Shown here: positions 31,656 to 42,067 of the stretch, one piece after another
Numbering within the stretch: position 1 is the stretch's first letter
Layout of the letters: each line of letters starts with the position of its first letter
NCBI RefSeq assembly: GCF_000376445.1
Contig: NZ_AQXI01000001.1
Location: 1,954,962 to 2,018,961, forward strand
Direction: 5' to 3'
DNA length: 64,000 nt
DNA from: Haladaptatus paucihalophilus DX253
Lineage (GTDB): Archaea; Halobacteriota; Halobacteria; Halobacteriales; Haladaptataceae
Translations under genes and position numbers: made by a program
Notes under the pieces: generated by a model
The model's input: only the letters and a program-made list of their open reading frames with translations
What the model was told of the DNA's origin: nothing
Database searches by the model: none

Positions 31656-31895
31656 TACTATGCCAATAGCTACTCAATGAACATAAACGCATCTACATCG
31701 TTAATCTCGACCATGTACTCTAAAAATACACTCTAATCTATAAGTTCCAATTTACTAAATAATTATGTTTATATAATATTTATATTAAATAAATTATGAT
31801 TATGGAATATCGAACAACATCCTCCTACAATTTTGGATAAAAGGACAGAATGATGAATTCATGCCAACTAGTTTCTGTAACAGAATTAATAGGGG

Positions 31896-32201
31896 CTAGA
31901 ACAAACCTAAGACTTTCCCAACAGCACTACTCCCCGCGAGTAGCCCCACCACCCATTTCCCGCCACGATAGAGGAAACGAAAACGTATCGACCACGGCTC
32001 GATCTCCTCGACCCGGGACTCGATATCGTCCATCTCTTCGTTTAACGACGTGTCGATACGTTCGAGGACGTCGGTTGTGTGGTCTAGTTTCTCCTCGACC
32101 CGCGCCATCCGTTCGGCGAGTTGCGTGTTCGAGGGGATTCCGGGGTTGATCATCGTCGATTCAGTACCGCTCCGTTCCGAGTTGGGAGAGTCAGAAGTCA
32201 T
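31896..32201 (-). CDS. Coiled-coil protein with C-terminal membrane segment (copy 2)
   Basis: Identical to 4128-4433; last gene of the copy 2 virion operon. Confidence 0.75.
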   Translation of the reverse strand: MTSDSPNSERSGTESTMINPGIPSNTQLAERMARVEEKLDHTTDVLERIDTSLNEEMDDIESRVEEIEPWSIRFRFLYRGGKWVVGLLAGSSAVGKVLGLF

Positions 32202-33745
32202 TGCATCGAGAAACCGTTTGTTCTACTGCCGAAGATTACGTCCTCAGTCGTATCCAAACCGCCCAGTCCTGCATCGTGTGGCCGAAGCGTCGTCCCACCG
32301 CTCTCCTCGCCGAAGATGTCGGCCGCGACCAGCACCATCGGGTATGGCGTCCGCGCGTCGAGCACGAGCGCCAGCGGGGGCACGCCAGCCTCTCGCAACC
32401 GCCGGACTGTCGCCCGCTTCGTCGGACGGCCGTCGACGGCCGCCTGTGCTTTTGCTCCCGTCATCGTCTTCCCAACGTCCGTTGCGGTCATCGTCGTACT
32501 GTCCGGCGTCGTCAGGGAGTACACACTGTTTCCTATCGGCCAGTACGGTGCGAACAACTCGACCACTGGAGCCACGGATCGATAGGTGTCGTTCGTCAAG
32601 GTCGATACCGCGGTCGAAACTGGCTGTTCGAGCGCCGCGAGATACGTCGAATCCATCGGCTCGAACGCGGCAGTCGTGATGTCGGTCCGGCTGAGTGGAT
32701 AGCGTGCATCCATTGCGACCAGCGCCCCGATCTTGGGAGAGAGGTGAGCCGCCATGTGTGTTCCAGTCGTGAGGCGGGCTAGTTCGACAAGAGACGCGGG
32801 AAGCGTCGTTTGGCGATGTGCCCCCGTCGTGACCGTCTCGAACTTCCTCAGACGGATGTCCGGTGAGGACGGAACGCGACGGGCCGAACCGGGGAAAACG
32901 GTGCGCTCGATGTCGAACGCCTCCCGACGGGCCGCGTCGTTGTGTTCGATAGCGCCGTTGAAGACCTGCTGTTGGTGCACACCAAGGGTACGTGGCTTGC
33001 TGTCTACAGAGGCAATCGGCATTAAGCGCACGAGATCGAGGACGGATACGACATCCCTAATTGGATTACCGATCTGCTGCTCCGAAGTTGCCGTTGCTTC
33101 ACTGCTTGGTTTGCTTGTGAGCTTCGCTGAAGTGTACCGGTCCGGTGTCGTTGTTGCTTCGACGTTCGGCGAACTGATCGTTGGTTGGTCGGTGTGTGTA
33201 GCGGTAGTGGTCGTCGCGTAGGCGTGCGGTGTACCGACTGTTCGGGCCTGCTGATACGGTCCGATTGAGTCGTCAACGACCGGCCACGAGAAGGTGAAAT
33301 TGTCGATGAAGAGGTCTGTTTTACCGTGGTCGCCAGACCCGCACGGACCAGATGGGTCCACCCGAAATTCGACTTCGACCGTCCCGGAGACATCAAGCGA
33401 CTTCGTGGTCGATCCGCTTTTCGTCGTAGCTTTCCCTCTCGGAATCTCATAAAGGTAGGTTTCAACATCATCGACGTAAACCGCAAATCTCGGCCTTTCG
33501 TACCAGTAATCGGTTTCAGTACGCCAATCAAATGAGAACGTCACCTGACCGCGCTGGTTGCCAAGATTACGCCGGGCTTTCGCCCAGTGACATTTGTAAT
33601 CATGAACCCGCATTTCGGTACCGGGGTTGGTGACGCTTCCCTTCTCAGCGCTATCAGTCGTCCAGCCATCGAGATTCCCATCATCGAAGTCGTCACTCAG
33701 CGTATTCCCACTGATCACCGCACCGTCTGCTGGTGGTGCCGTCAT
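32198..33745 (-). CDS. Spike-like virion protein, VP6 position (copy 2)
   Basis: Identical to 4430-5977. That the spike genes of both copies do not differ speaks against diversification of host range within the array. Confidence 0.75.
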   Translation of the reverse strand: MTAPPADGAVISGNTLSDDFDDGNLDGWTTDSAEKGSVTNPGTEMRVHDYKCHWAKARRNLGNQRGQVTFSFDWRTETDYWYERPRFAVYVDDVETYLYEIPRGKATTKSGSTTKSLDVSGTVEVEFRVDPSGPCGSGDHGKTDLFIDNFTFSWPVVDDSIGPYQQARTVGTPHAYATTTTATHTDQPTISSPNVEATTTPDRYTSAKLTSKPSSEATATSEQQIGNPIRDVVSVLDLVRLMPIASVDSKPRTLGVHQQQVFNGAIEHNDAARREAFDIERTVFPGSARRVPSSPDIRLRKFETVTTGAHRQTTLPASLVELARLTTGTHMAAHLSPKIGALVAMDARYPLSRTDITTAAFEPMDSTYLAALEQPVSTAVSTLTNDTYRSVAPVVELFAPYWPIGNSVYSLTTPDSTTMTATDVGKTMTGAKAQAAVDGRPTKRATVRRLREAGVPPLALVLDARTPYPMVLVAADIFGEESGGTTLRPHDAGLGGLDTTEDVIFGSRTNGFSMQ

Positions 33746-33765
33746 AGATGGAACACAGAGCGGGG

Positions 33766-34689
33766 TCAGTCCATCCGTAAGGCGATAGAGAGGTTGCTAT
33801 GCCGTTTCAGGACGGTATAGACGCCCGCACCGCCCGCGTCCTGCACCTCGTCCTTGTGTCCCGTCGAACTGCCCGACCGGTCCTCGACCCAATTATCGAA
33901 GTCGCCGATCACCGTGTCTTCGCCCTCGACGTTCCGATACTGGCGCGAGGAAACGACCGAGTTCGTCAGTGGGTAGTTGTCGAACGCCGCATCGGGATTG
34001 ACGTGCCCGTGAGCGGGTTGGTCGTTGTTCCCGACGTGGTGTTCGTACCGGTTGTTACCGTTGTAGTTCGAGTTATTGTTGAACCAGCCAGACGCCGACA
34101 TATGGACGGCTTTGAGCCCGTTGTTGGTATCACCGAAGCCAAGCGCCCATCCGGCTTCCCGTTCGTCCGCGGCCGTGTAATCCCATGCACGGTTCACCTT
34201 ACCGACACCGAGGAAGAGCTCGCCGTCGTCACCGTCGGCGATTTCGCGCTGCCAGTAGAGCTGAAAACCCTTCTCGTCAGTGTAGTCCAGCCAGTAGGAC
34301 CCGGAATCCGCCATCTGCATGGCGAAATCCACGTCGACATTCGTCTTCGGGTAGGCGACCGCACTTTCCGCGAAGTCGGTGGTGTACGTCGGATAGTTCT
34401 GCCCGGTCTGTGCCGGGTCGAACTGATAGCGGTCCGTCCACTGTTCGTTCGCGGCGTCCCACGCTGGCCCGTGCTGAAGCACCAGTCCGCCGAGGTCCGA
34501 CTCTACGCCGATGTAGATGTCCTCGGTCGGGGTCGAACTCGTCAGGACGAAGTAGTCGCCCTTGGCGAGTTGGGCTGCGCCACCACTCGAATCGTCTTTA
34601 ATCGTCCAGTTCGCCTGCCCGCCGACTTTATCGCGCACGTCGGCCAGCATCGTTCCGTAATCCGCCTGAATTGCGTCGTCAAAGGTCAT
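33766..34689 (-). CDS. Virion protein, VP3-like by position (copy 2)
   Basis: Identical to 5998-6921; the same start choice (ATG 34689) applies. Confidence 0.7.
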   Translation of the reverse strand: MTFDDAIQADYGTMLADVRDKVGGQANWTIKDDSSGGAAQLAKGDYFVLTSSTPTEDIYIGVESDLGGLVLQHGPAWDAANEQWTDRYQFDPAQTGQNYPTYTTDFAESAVAYPKTNVDVDFAMQMADSGSYWLDYTDEKGFQLYWQREIADGDDGELFLGVGKVNRAWDYTAADEREAGWALGFGDTNNGLKAVHMSASGWFNNNSNYNGNNRYEHHVGNNDQPAHGHVNPDAAFDNYPLTNSVVSSRQYRNVEGEDTVIGDFDNWVEDRSGSSTGHKDEVQDAGGAGVYTVLKRHSNLSIALRMD

Positions 34690-34712
34690 AGGTCTAAGAG
34701 AGAAAGCCGCCG

Positions 34713-35138
34713 TTAGGCGAACGCCTGCACCTCGATTTTCGGGGTGTTCGTCGCGCTCGCGGCGGCCTGAATCCAAATCGTTTCCGTGTCGATACCGTTG
34801 TCGCCACCCAGCGAGTAGGGCGACTCCTGCTCATCCGGCCGAATCTTCGCCCCCTGCGTCGAACCGGACGGGTCGACCGGGCAGATATTCACGTCGTCGG
34901 TCGTTCGGACCGTCACCGTCTTCGCCCGAAAGCCGAACTCGATGGGTTCCCACGTCCCCTTCTCCTCGGTGTACTCGTCGTCGAGCGGCTTGCGGTCGGT
35001 CCCGGTCGAGAACCAGTGAACGCTCGTGGTCCCGTCGACGCTCGCGTCGCTCGCGCCGACGTCGTTGGCGACAAGGGTTCGAATCGTGCGTAGCTCGGCA
35101 AGGATGTCGTCGAAGACGTCGGGAATGGTGAAGCCCAT
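34713..35138 (-). CDS. Virion protein, VP9-like by position (copy 2)
   Basis: Identical to 6945-7370. Confidence 0.7.
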   Translation of the reverse strand: MGFTIPDVFDDILAELRTIRTLVANDVGASDASVDGTTSVHWFSTGTDRKPLDDEYTEEKGTWEPIEFGFRAKTVTVRTTDDVNICPVDPSGSTQGAKIRPDEQESPYSLGGDNGIDTETIWIQAAASATNTPKIEVQAFA

Positions 35139-35609
35139 CTACTCGTCCCCCAGTGTGAACTTGAGCACGAACGCCAGCACGACGAGCGCGACGATTGTCG
35201 TCTGCATGTCGTCGAACAGGCCGCCCGAAGCCCCGTTCGAGTCGTTCGAATCGGGGGTTTGCGTCTTGAGGAACTGGTTCGCCATCTCCTGTTTCAGCGA
35301 CGGCGGCAGGTCCGAATCGACGATGTTCGAGAGCGTGTCACTCGCGGCCTGTTTCTGGCCTGCGATGGCCTTCGCCTTCTGGACGTCTTGATGCTGCCAG
35401 ATGAGCGCCCCGCTGCCGATGGCTCCGACGGAGCCGACGGCCGCGATGGGTTTCCAACCGATTTCGACCGCCTCGTCTCCGAGTTTCGCCGCCTCGTCCA
35501 GCGACTTCGCGGCCGTGCTCAGCCCCACGTCGTCGATGTAGCGCATGGCCTTCGCGGCCGTAACGCCGAGTTCGTCCGAGAGTTTCATTGCGACTTCGAG
35601 TTTCCCCAT
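35139..35609 (-). CDS. Membrane virion protein, VP10-like by position (copy 2)
   Basis: Identical to 7371-7841, with two hydrophobic segments. Confidence 0.75.
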   Translation of the reverse strand: MGKLEVAMKLSDELGVTAAKAMRYIDDVGLSTAAKSLDEAAKLGDEAVEIGWKPIAAVGSVGAIGSGALIWQHQDVQKAKAIAGQKQAASDTLSNIVDSDLPPSLKQEMANQFLKTQTPDSNDSNGASGGLFDDMQTTIVALVVLAFVLKFTLGDE

Positions 35610-37939
35610 CAGGCGACACCTCCCGGTGCACCGCCGTCACCGCCACCGGCCGCGAGAACCGCGACACCCGCGACGCCGACCGCCGCCAGCGCGATCTTCT
35701 TCCCCATCAGTTTCTCGACCGTCGATTTCGAATTCGACTGGGTTTGATGGGACTCGCGGACCGTCTTCGAGATTTCCTCGCGGTTCGGCCCGGAGCCGGT
35801 CGGTTGCTGATCTTTCGAAATCGTCCCGTTCTGGACGTTCGTCGCGTAGGCGTCGAGCGCGGACTGCAACGCGTCGGCCGAGTCGAACAGCACCGGCGTC
35901 TGGCTGGTCATCCCGTCGGCCGTGAGGTAGATCGTCGTCTGGTCCGGGAGCGAGCCGCTGGCGAGCAGTTGGACTTGCTTGCCATCGACGTGCGAGCGTC
36001 CCCAGATGTTCCACATCATCACCTGCTGCATCTGATGCCAGTCGCCCCACTGGGAGTTTCCACTGCCGGGCTGGTTGCCGTTCCCGTTCCCGTCGGCGTC
36101 GTCGTTGCCATTGGTGCCGTCCGGGATTCCGTCGTTGTACTCGCGGTTTTTCATCCACTTCTTGTTCGCGTTCCGGGCGGCCGTTTCCGTCTCGAACGAC
36201 GGCGCTTCGTTCAGGAGATACCGTTCGCCGTCTTTCGGTACTTCAGTGGACGTCCCGGACGCGGTGAGCGCCAAGAGCGGGCCGCCCTTCTCCATGATAC
36301 CCGTCACGAACCACCGTCGACGCGACCCCGAGAAGACCTGCTGGTAGCCGAGTACCCACCCGCTTTCGAGGACTTCGGCCTTTCGCAACTGTCCCCACGT
36401 CGCACCGCCAGATCCGGATCCGCCGGTATCCGAGGTGCCGGACCCGTCGGACCCGCTGTTACCGTTCCCACCCGTCCCCGTGCTACCGCTCCCGTCACCG
36501 GTTCCGGTATCGGACGTTTCGAACCCGCCGCCAGCGCTGTAGAGCGTGCCGCCGAGGACGGCCGTCCCACCGGCCGCGGTCGCCGCGGTGACGGCCTTCC
36601 GGCCGCGAGTTTTCGTGAGACCCTTGACCACCCGTTCGGTGCGTGAGAGATCATCGCTGGACTTCGCGGTCGCTTCCGCGATGTCGTCGGCCGATTTCTC
36701 GGCCGTTTTCACGGCGTCGTCGGTGGACTTCACCGCCGCTTCAGCGGTTTCGTCGCTCCCACCGGTGATGGTCTTCTTGTAGTTCTCGATCTCCTTCGCA
36801 AGGCGCGATTCCGTCCGGGAGTTTTCGGCCGCATTCGCAGCGAGGTTATCACTGCTTTTCAGCCCCGTCTTCTCGGCGGTACGGGCCACGTCACCTACCT
36901 CGTCGCTGCTCTTCAGCGCGTCCTCCGAGAGGTTGATTGCATCGTCCAGCACGCGAACCCCGTCGTCGCCGTACTTCAGGCCGATTTTCTCCGCGACACG
37001 GGCGGCTTCGTCGGAGCCAGCGATGTACTTCGCACCGCGCAGGCCACTCATCGCGGCTTTCTCGCCGACGACCGAGAGCGCCACGTCCGCGAGCCCCGCG
37101 GCACCGACTTCTCCTTCGGCTGTCCCCTTGTCCACGTCGAGGCCAGTCAACCCCGTGACGACGGTTTTGGCCGGGTCAGCGACCAGACTCTCGCCGAGGA
37201 AGGTGCCCGCATCGACGACGCCGCTCGTAATCGGATTGTCGAGCGGCGTTCCGGCCGCGACCTTCCCTTGGGTGTGGTCCTTGAGCACGCCAGCAAGGTT
37301 CGACACTTCGCGGGCGAACTGCTGTTTGTCGTCGTAGCCGAGGGCGTACTGTGCACTGCCGCGAATCGTGTCCTGTACCGAGAAGGTGTCGTTGTCTAGC
37401 GTGGTATCGACGACCTCCTTCGTGCCTTCGTCCACGCCGTGCCACGTCTCTTGGGCACCCTTCACGGTGTCCGAGGCCGTCTCGCCCGGATTGTCGATAG
37501 CGTGCGAGATGCCCGCGAGAACGCCATCGCTCTTCTTCTTTTCGCGGTTCTTCTCCTTCTGGGACTTGGAATCCGCGACGACCTTCGTCTTCGCCCCGTT
37601 GCCGTAACCCGCTCCCGAGCGATTCTGTTCGGCTTCGTGGGCGTCGTGCTCTTTCTGCTTCTGCTTGTTGCGATTCTTTTCCTTCTGGGACTCGGAGTCA
37701 GCGACGACCTTCGTCTTCGCTCCGTGGCCGTATCCGGCCCGACTCCGGTAGTCTTCGGCTTGCGGATGGTCGAACGACTCGCCCGAACCATCGACGTTCC
37801 GTCGCCGATCATCCGAAAACGTCGGCGTCGAGCCGCTGTCGTTCTGCTCCTTGTCCTTCTCTTTCTTCTTTTTCTTCTCGTCCTCGACGACAGGGCCGCC
37901 GCCACTGCCGCCCGATTCGAGACGGGGGCCGAGCATCAT
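35609..37939 (-). CDS. Large membrane-anchored virion protein, VP2-like (copy 2)
   Basis: Identical to 7841-10171. The two internal 23-residue repeats are unchanged, so no repeat slippage has occurred since the array formed. Confidence 0.75.
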   Translation of the reverse strand: MMLGPRLESGGSGGGPVVEDEKKKKKEKDKEQNDSGSTPTFSDDRRRNVDGSGESFDHPQAEDYRSRAGYGHGAKTKVVADSESQKEKNRNKQKQKEHDAHEAEQNRSGAGYGNGAKTKVVADSKSQKEKNREKKKSDGVLAGISHAIDNPGETASDTVKGAQETWHGVDEGTKEVVDTTLDNDTFSVQDTIRGSAQYALGYDDKQQFAREVSNLAGVLKDHTQGKVAAGTPLDNPITSGVVDAGTFLGESLVADPAKTVVTGLTGLDVDKGTAEGEVGAAGLADVALSVVGEKAAMSGLRGAKYIAGSDEAARVAEKIGLKYGDDGVRVLDDAINLSEDALKSSDEVGDVARTAEKTGLKSSDNLAANAAENSRTESRLAKEIENYKKTITGGSDETAEAAVKSTDDAVKTAEKSADDIAEATAKSSDDLSRTERVVKGLTKTRGRKAVTAATAAGGTAVLGGTLYSAGGGFETSDTGTGDGSGSTGTGGNGNSGSDGSGTSDTGGSGSGGATWGQLRKAEVLESGWVLGYQQVFSGSRRRWFVTGIMEKGGPLLALTASGTSTEVPKDGERYLLNEAPSFETETAARNANKKWMKNREYNDGIPDGTNGNDDADGNGNGNQPGSGNSQWGDWHQMQQVMMWNIWGRSHVDGKQVQLLASGSLPDQTTIYLTADGMTSQTPVLFDSADALQSALDAYATNVQNGTISKDQQPTGSGPNREEISKTVRESHQTQSNSKSTVEKLMGKKIALAAVGVAGVAVLAAGGGDGGAPGGVA

Positions 37940-38202
37940 TGGCCGACCCTCGCAAGGATGAGCAGCAGGACGAGCAGTTGAACGACGTTCACGATGAAGT
38001 CGAGGTCGCTCTTTTCAATCGTGAGGCCGGGGGTGGAGGTGGCCGTCGACGGACTGGACGTCGGTGCGCCCTCCGTCGCGGTCGTCCTCGCCCCGTCGGT
38101 CGCGGCCGTACCACTCGTGCCCTCCATCGCTTGCACGAGTTTGTTGTACTCGGGGTGCGAGCGAACCAGTGCTTGTGTTCTCGTAGGTGAATCAGATGTC
38201 AT
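37936..38202 (-). CDS. Small membrane virion protein, VP13-like by position (copy 2)
   Basis: Identical to 10168-10434; the 20-bp element again abuts its start (38202-38221). Confidence 0.7.
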   Translation of the reverse strand: MTSDSPTRTQALVRSHPEYNKLVQAMEGTSGTAATDGARTTATEGAPTSSPSTATSTPGLTIEKSDLDFIVNVVQLLVLLLILARVGQ

Positions 38203-38244
38203 AGTGAAAGTGAGAAATCGAGACGGGTGCCCGTCTCTACGGCA

Positions 38245-38940
38245 TCAGTAGGTCAACTCGACTTGCTGTTCGAGCGATGAGATGTACTGTCCCAGTGGGA
38301 AGTAGTTGTCCTCCCACCAGAGTTGGTGTGGGGAGTCGATGCGGAACTCCAACTCGTCGTGTTCCTCGAACGTCACGGAGCCGTGCAGGTTGATCTCGGT
38401 CCCGCGCGCCAGTTGCGGGAAGTCGTGGAACCGATAGATGGGAATCGGCCACTTGTAGACCGCACCCTCGACCTGTCCGATGCTGTTGCGCGCCCGGAAT
38501 TGGACGCTCCCCTCGGCGAGAATCGGGTACAGGTACACCTCGTCCCCATCGGCCGGGTCATCGGCCAGCGTGACTTCGTTCGTGCCGTAGTCGATGGCGT
38601 CGATGGCGATCTCCGTATCCGTGGTCGCGTTCATTGCGATGACCGCCGGGTAGTCCTGCTTGTCGAGGTCGTGCTTGCCAGCGACCGGCATGATGTCCGA
38701 GTCGAGGACGACGACCGTATCGTCCGCTGCCGTCCCGGTGAGCTTCTGCCGGGTTCGCGGAACGAAGCGCGTCGCATCGCGCTTACCAACCATCTCGGTG
38801 CCTTCGTACTGCCGGGAGTGTTCCCACGTACAGACCGTGGACATCTTGTCCGGCTGGTTCTGTCCCAGCGTGACGTGCTCTGCACCGTAGGTCGTCCCGG
38901 TGTGGGAGATGGACGTGCGTTCGACGCTACTTCCGGGCAT
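38245..38940 (-). CDS. Major capsid protein, VP4-like (copy 2)
   Basis: As 10477-11172, except Leu replaces Gln in NYFPLGQY near residue 216 (base 38294 a against 10526 t). It is the only amino-acid difference found in a proposed capsid-block protein. Confidence 0.82.
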   Translation of the reverse strand: MPGSSVERTSISHTGTTYGAEHVTLGQNQPDKMSTVCTWEHSRQYEGTEMVGKRDATRFVPRTRQKLTGTAADDTVVVLDSDIMPVAGKHDLDKQDYPAVIAMNATTDTEIAIDAIDYGTNEVTLADDPADGDEVYLYPILAEGSVQFRARNSIGQVEGAVYKWPIPIYRFHDFPQLARGTEINLHGSVTFEEHDELEFRIDSPHQLWWEDNYFPLGQYISSLEQQVELTY

Positions 38941-39488
38941 CAGTTCGCCCCCTGCGTCATCGCGCTGACGGCCTGCTGTTCGGGGGCCGCGAGCGAGTCC
39001 CACGCGAGAATTTCGACCGGTTCGCCGAAGTCAGACGTTTCATCCCCAATCGTGAGGCGCGACTTCTCCGCCGAGAAGCCCGCCGCACCGGATGGAATTT
39101 CGACGAAGACGTGAAGACGCTGATTCTCCTTGAGGACCACCGTCTGCTTGGTGTGGCGCATGAAGTCCGGGTCTTTGCGCATCTTGTCGTAGTCGAAGTT
39201 CCCGAGCGTGCCGTTGAAGACGACGAACCCACCGAGGCGGTTCCCTCTCTTGTCGCACTTCTGGACGATAACGCGGGTGTCCTTGTCGAGTTTGTTGCCG
39301 TTCGCGTCCCGGAACTCCGGTGCGATGACGGTCCCGGCGAGGACGGTGACGACGTAGTTCTCCGGGCCTTCGATGATGAACGCCGGGGTGTCGCCGTCGT
39401 CAGCCGGGACGTCCTGTGCCGTGACGAACTTCTTGTCCTTGTCGATGCTGATTTCGCCTTCCTCGTTGTTGCCGAGCGTGACCGTCAT
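38940..39488 (-). CDS. Major capsid protein, VP7-like (copy 2)
   Basis: Identical to 11172-11720. Confidence 0.82.
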   Translation of the reverse strand: MTVTLGNNEEGEISIDKDKKFVTAQDVPADDGDTPAFIIEGPENYVVTVLAGTVIAPEFRDANGNKLDKDTRVIVQKCDKRGNRLGGFVVFNGTLGNFDYDKMRKDPDFMRHTKQTVVLKENQRLHVFVEIPSGAAGFSAEKSRLTIGDETSDFGEPVEILAWDSLAAPEQQAVSAMTQGAN

Positions 39489-39785
39489 CTAGATACCCCC
39501 CACTTCGGAGAGGAAGACACGGCCGCCCGAGACGAGACAGCCGAGCGCGACGTTTCGCTGGTGGATTTCCATGCCATCGGGCACAGGGACGAGAAGCACC
39601 ATTACCGCCGCGAGCACGCCGTAGATAGCGTCTCCGCCCTTCATTTGGACGTCGTAGAGTTTTTCGCGGAGATAGCCGGTGGCGAACTCCATGACGAGTG
39701 CGCCGAGTAGAATTTCCGCGAACGCGATCAGATAGTCGCCGTCAACGAGTGCCGACAGCGAGTCGAAAACTGCTAGTTCGGACAT
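39489..39785 (-). CDS. Membrane virion protein, VP12-like (copy 2)
   Basis: Identical to 11721-12017; first gene of the copy 2 virion operon. Confidence 0.8.
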   Translation of the reverse strand: MSELAVFDSLSALVDGDYLIAFAEILLGALVMEFATGYLREKLYDVQMKGGDAIYGVLAAVMVLLVPVPDGMEIHQRNVALGCLVSGGRVFLSEVGGI

Positions 39786-39998
39786 GATACATCCCCCAGT
39801 ACGGATGCCGGTGATAAATTCGGTCTAATTAGTTGGTGAATTAGTGGATTGGCGGCCGAATTGGGGGTCGAATTGGTGAATTAGTATCCACCCCCTCCGC
39901 ACAGTTATCAGGAAACGGACCCAACAGACGAGTGAGCGCGGATATCGATACACTCCGTCGCTCTCGACTGACTCTCTACAATCCAGACTGATTAGACT

Positions 39999-40538
39999 AT
40001 GGACTCTCTCGACACTCTCTCTCGACTCGTCGAGGACGGCCACGACATCGAAGCCTGTCGCTACTGTGAAGAACAGGCGGTTGGCGTCGTGCTCGACCAA
40101 CGCATCGGCACCGGGACCGTACCCGGCAACAAATACCGGCGGAAATGCCTCAACCCGGACTGTGAGGCGTGGAACCCGATGACGTCGAAGGACTACTTCG
40201 ACGCCCATCCGCTCCCGCACGTTCTCCCGGCCGACGAAGACCCCGACGATCCGGCCGCACTCGTCCCGCTCGATGAGTACGACGACCCGGACGACGAATA
40301 CGCCGACCGACTCAAGGCGATTCAGGACCGCCTCAACCGATCCAACGACGACACGGACGCCGCTGACGGCAACGACTCACCCGAACCGGAGACGGGCGCG
40401 GTGGCGGTCAACCGCTTCCGATGCGACCACTGTGAGGAAGCGGTGACGGGCTACCCCGAGCGCTGTCCGAACTGTGATGCGCTCTTCCGCTGGGGAGCAG
40501 ACGCCAGCGCCGACGACCGGGAGGACGCCCATGTCTGA
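39999..40538 (+). CDS. Double zinc-ribbon protein (copy 2)
   Basis: As 12231-12770, except for two bases (40084 g, 40087 t) that give QAVGVVLD instead of QAVVAVLD, just after the first zinc knuckle. The cysteines are unaffected. Confidence 0.75.
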   Translation: MDSLDTLSRLVEDGHDIEACRYCEEQAVGVVLDQRIGTGTVPGNKYRRKCLNPDCEAWNPMTSKDYFDAHPLPHVLPADEDPDDPAALVPLDEYDDPDDEYADRLKAIQDRLNRSNDDTDAADGNDSPEPETGAVAVNRFRCDHCEEAVTGYPERCPNCDALFRWGADASADDREDAHV

Positions 40539-40968
40539 TGTCGATACCCCCGAAAACTACGCGGACACCGTACAGGACCTCAAGGAGGAAGAGACGTCCG
40601 GCACGACGACGGAGACACCGGCGGATGTTCCGACCGGCGTGGACCCCAGAGAGCCACAGTCCGGGTTCTCGCTGCCGCGTCCCTCGGCCGCCACGCTCGG
40701 AATGGCGGTCCTCGTTATCGTCGCCGTCGTTCTCCTCTATCGTCGACGGTCGTCGAGCGACATCGACGATGTGACCGATACCAACCCCAAACCGTCCCCC
40801 GAGAACGAGGAGTTTGCGAAGGTACAGGACATGACGAACGAAGCCGTCATCGAGACGAACCAGACGCCCGCGGACACCATCCCGCAGAACGGCCAGCCGC
40901 ACGAACAAGACGAAGCGGTGGCGCGCGTCCTCCAAGACGCTGGGAAGCTCACCGGTGGTGGTGACTGA
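40531..40968 (+). CDS. Single-pass membrane protein (copy 2)
   Basis: Identical to 12763-13200. Confidence 0.7.
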   Translation: MSDVDTPENYADTVQDLKEEETSGTTTETPADVPTGVDPREPQSGFSLPRPSAATLGMAVLVIVAVVLLYRRRSSSDIDDVTDTNPKPSPENEEFAKVQDMTNEAVIETNQTPADTIPQNGQPHEQDEAVARVLQDAGKLTGGGD

Positions 40969-41642
40969 TGGCGGTAACACCGGTCGAAACCGTCCCGCCG
41001 GACGCTGACGCCGACACGGACGCCCGCCGCGAGAGTCCCGAACCGGGCGACCCGACCATCGATGGCTCGACCGACCTCGACGAGGACGATTCGCCCGAAG
41101 TGGACGTCCAATCAGAAGCCGACGTCGAAGAAGCCGCTGAGGAGGAAGTCGACGAGGAAGACCCGACCATCGACGAGGTTGATCTGTCGTCGATGGATTT
41201 CGGCTTCGAAGGGGACGACACCGACGGACAGGACGAGGCGGACGGTGATGAGGCGACCACCGAGGGTGAGACGCAGACGTCTGCGTCCGGGTCGTCGCCG
41301 ATGGAGGTGTCGGGCGAAAAGTCCGAAACCATCGAAACCGCCGTCAACGAAGGCTACGCCCGGCTGTTGGTGACGGGGTTGGACGATGAGGAGAGGAAAG
41401 CGGAGTTGGAACAAGAATTTGCGGAAGTGTTCGCGGCGTTCCGTCTCGGGTCGGCCGCCTCGTCGTTTGCTGACGAATACCTGTTCTCGCCCGGCGAGGA
41501 CATCGACCCGAAGTGGGCGCTCTTGGCGTCCGTGTGCGTCTGTACGGCGTTCGGGGCGTGGATGCGCCCCGACAGCGACGAACAATTTTCGAACCTCACG
41601 AGCGCGGTGCGTGGCCTGCTCGGGACGGGAGGTGACGCCTGA
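40968..41642 (+). CDS. Acidic protein with C-terminal hydrophobic segment (copy 2)
   Basis: Identical to 13200-13874. Confidence 0.7.
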   Translation: MAVTPVETVPPDADADTDARRESPEPGDPTIDGSTDLDEDDSPEVDVQSEADVEEAAEEEVDEEDPTIDEVDLSSMDFGFEGDDTDGQDEADGDEATTEGETQTSASGSSPMEVSGEKSETIETAVNEGYARLLVTGLDDEERKAELEQEFAEVFAAFRLGSAASSFADEYLFSPGEDIDPKWALLASVCVCTAFGAWMRPDSDEQFSNLTSAVRGLLGTGGDA

Positions 41643-42067
41643 TGGCTGTCAACTTGTTCGGCAAACGATTCTCGCTCCGCGAGCTCGCGTCGTTCGTCCG
41701 CGACCCCGAAAAACTCGCAAAGCTGCTCCAAAAGAAGGACGAAGACAACGACATGGACTACTCGGTCGCCGAAATCTTCGCCGACGTGTTCAACGTCCAA
41801 CGCCTCGATATGCGAGCGCTGGCAGCGACACAGGGAATCGACATGGGGATGGAGCGGATGACCCCGGAGACGGCCAGCAAACTCCTCGCCGGAAGTCTCA
41901 GCGACGGTGGGGCCGGACTCATCGAAGCGTTCAACGAGGAAGCGAACCGCCGCGACCGCGTGCTTCGAGAGGCGCTGACCGACGAGCAGTATCAGCGGTT
42001 CGTCGAGGCCAAGGCGGAGAAGGTCTGGACGAACATCGACATCGAAACCGACGACACGGAGGCGTAG
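41642..42067 (+). CDS. Unknown helical protein before the ATPase (copy 2)
   Basis: Identical to 13874-14299. Confidence 0.7.
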   Translation: MAVNLFGKRFSLRELASFVRDPEKLAKLLQKKDEDNDMDYSVAEIFADVFNVQRLDMRALAATQGIDMGMERMTPETASKLLAGSLSDGGAGLIEAFNEEANRRDRVLREALTDEQYQRFVEAKAEKVWTNIDIETDDTEA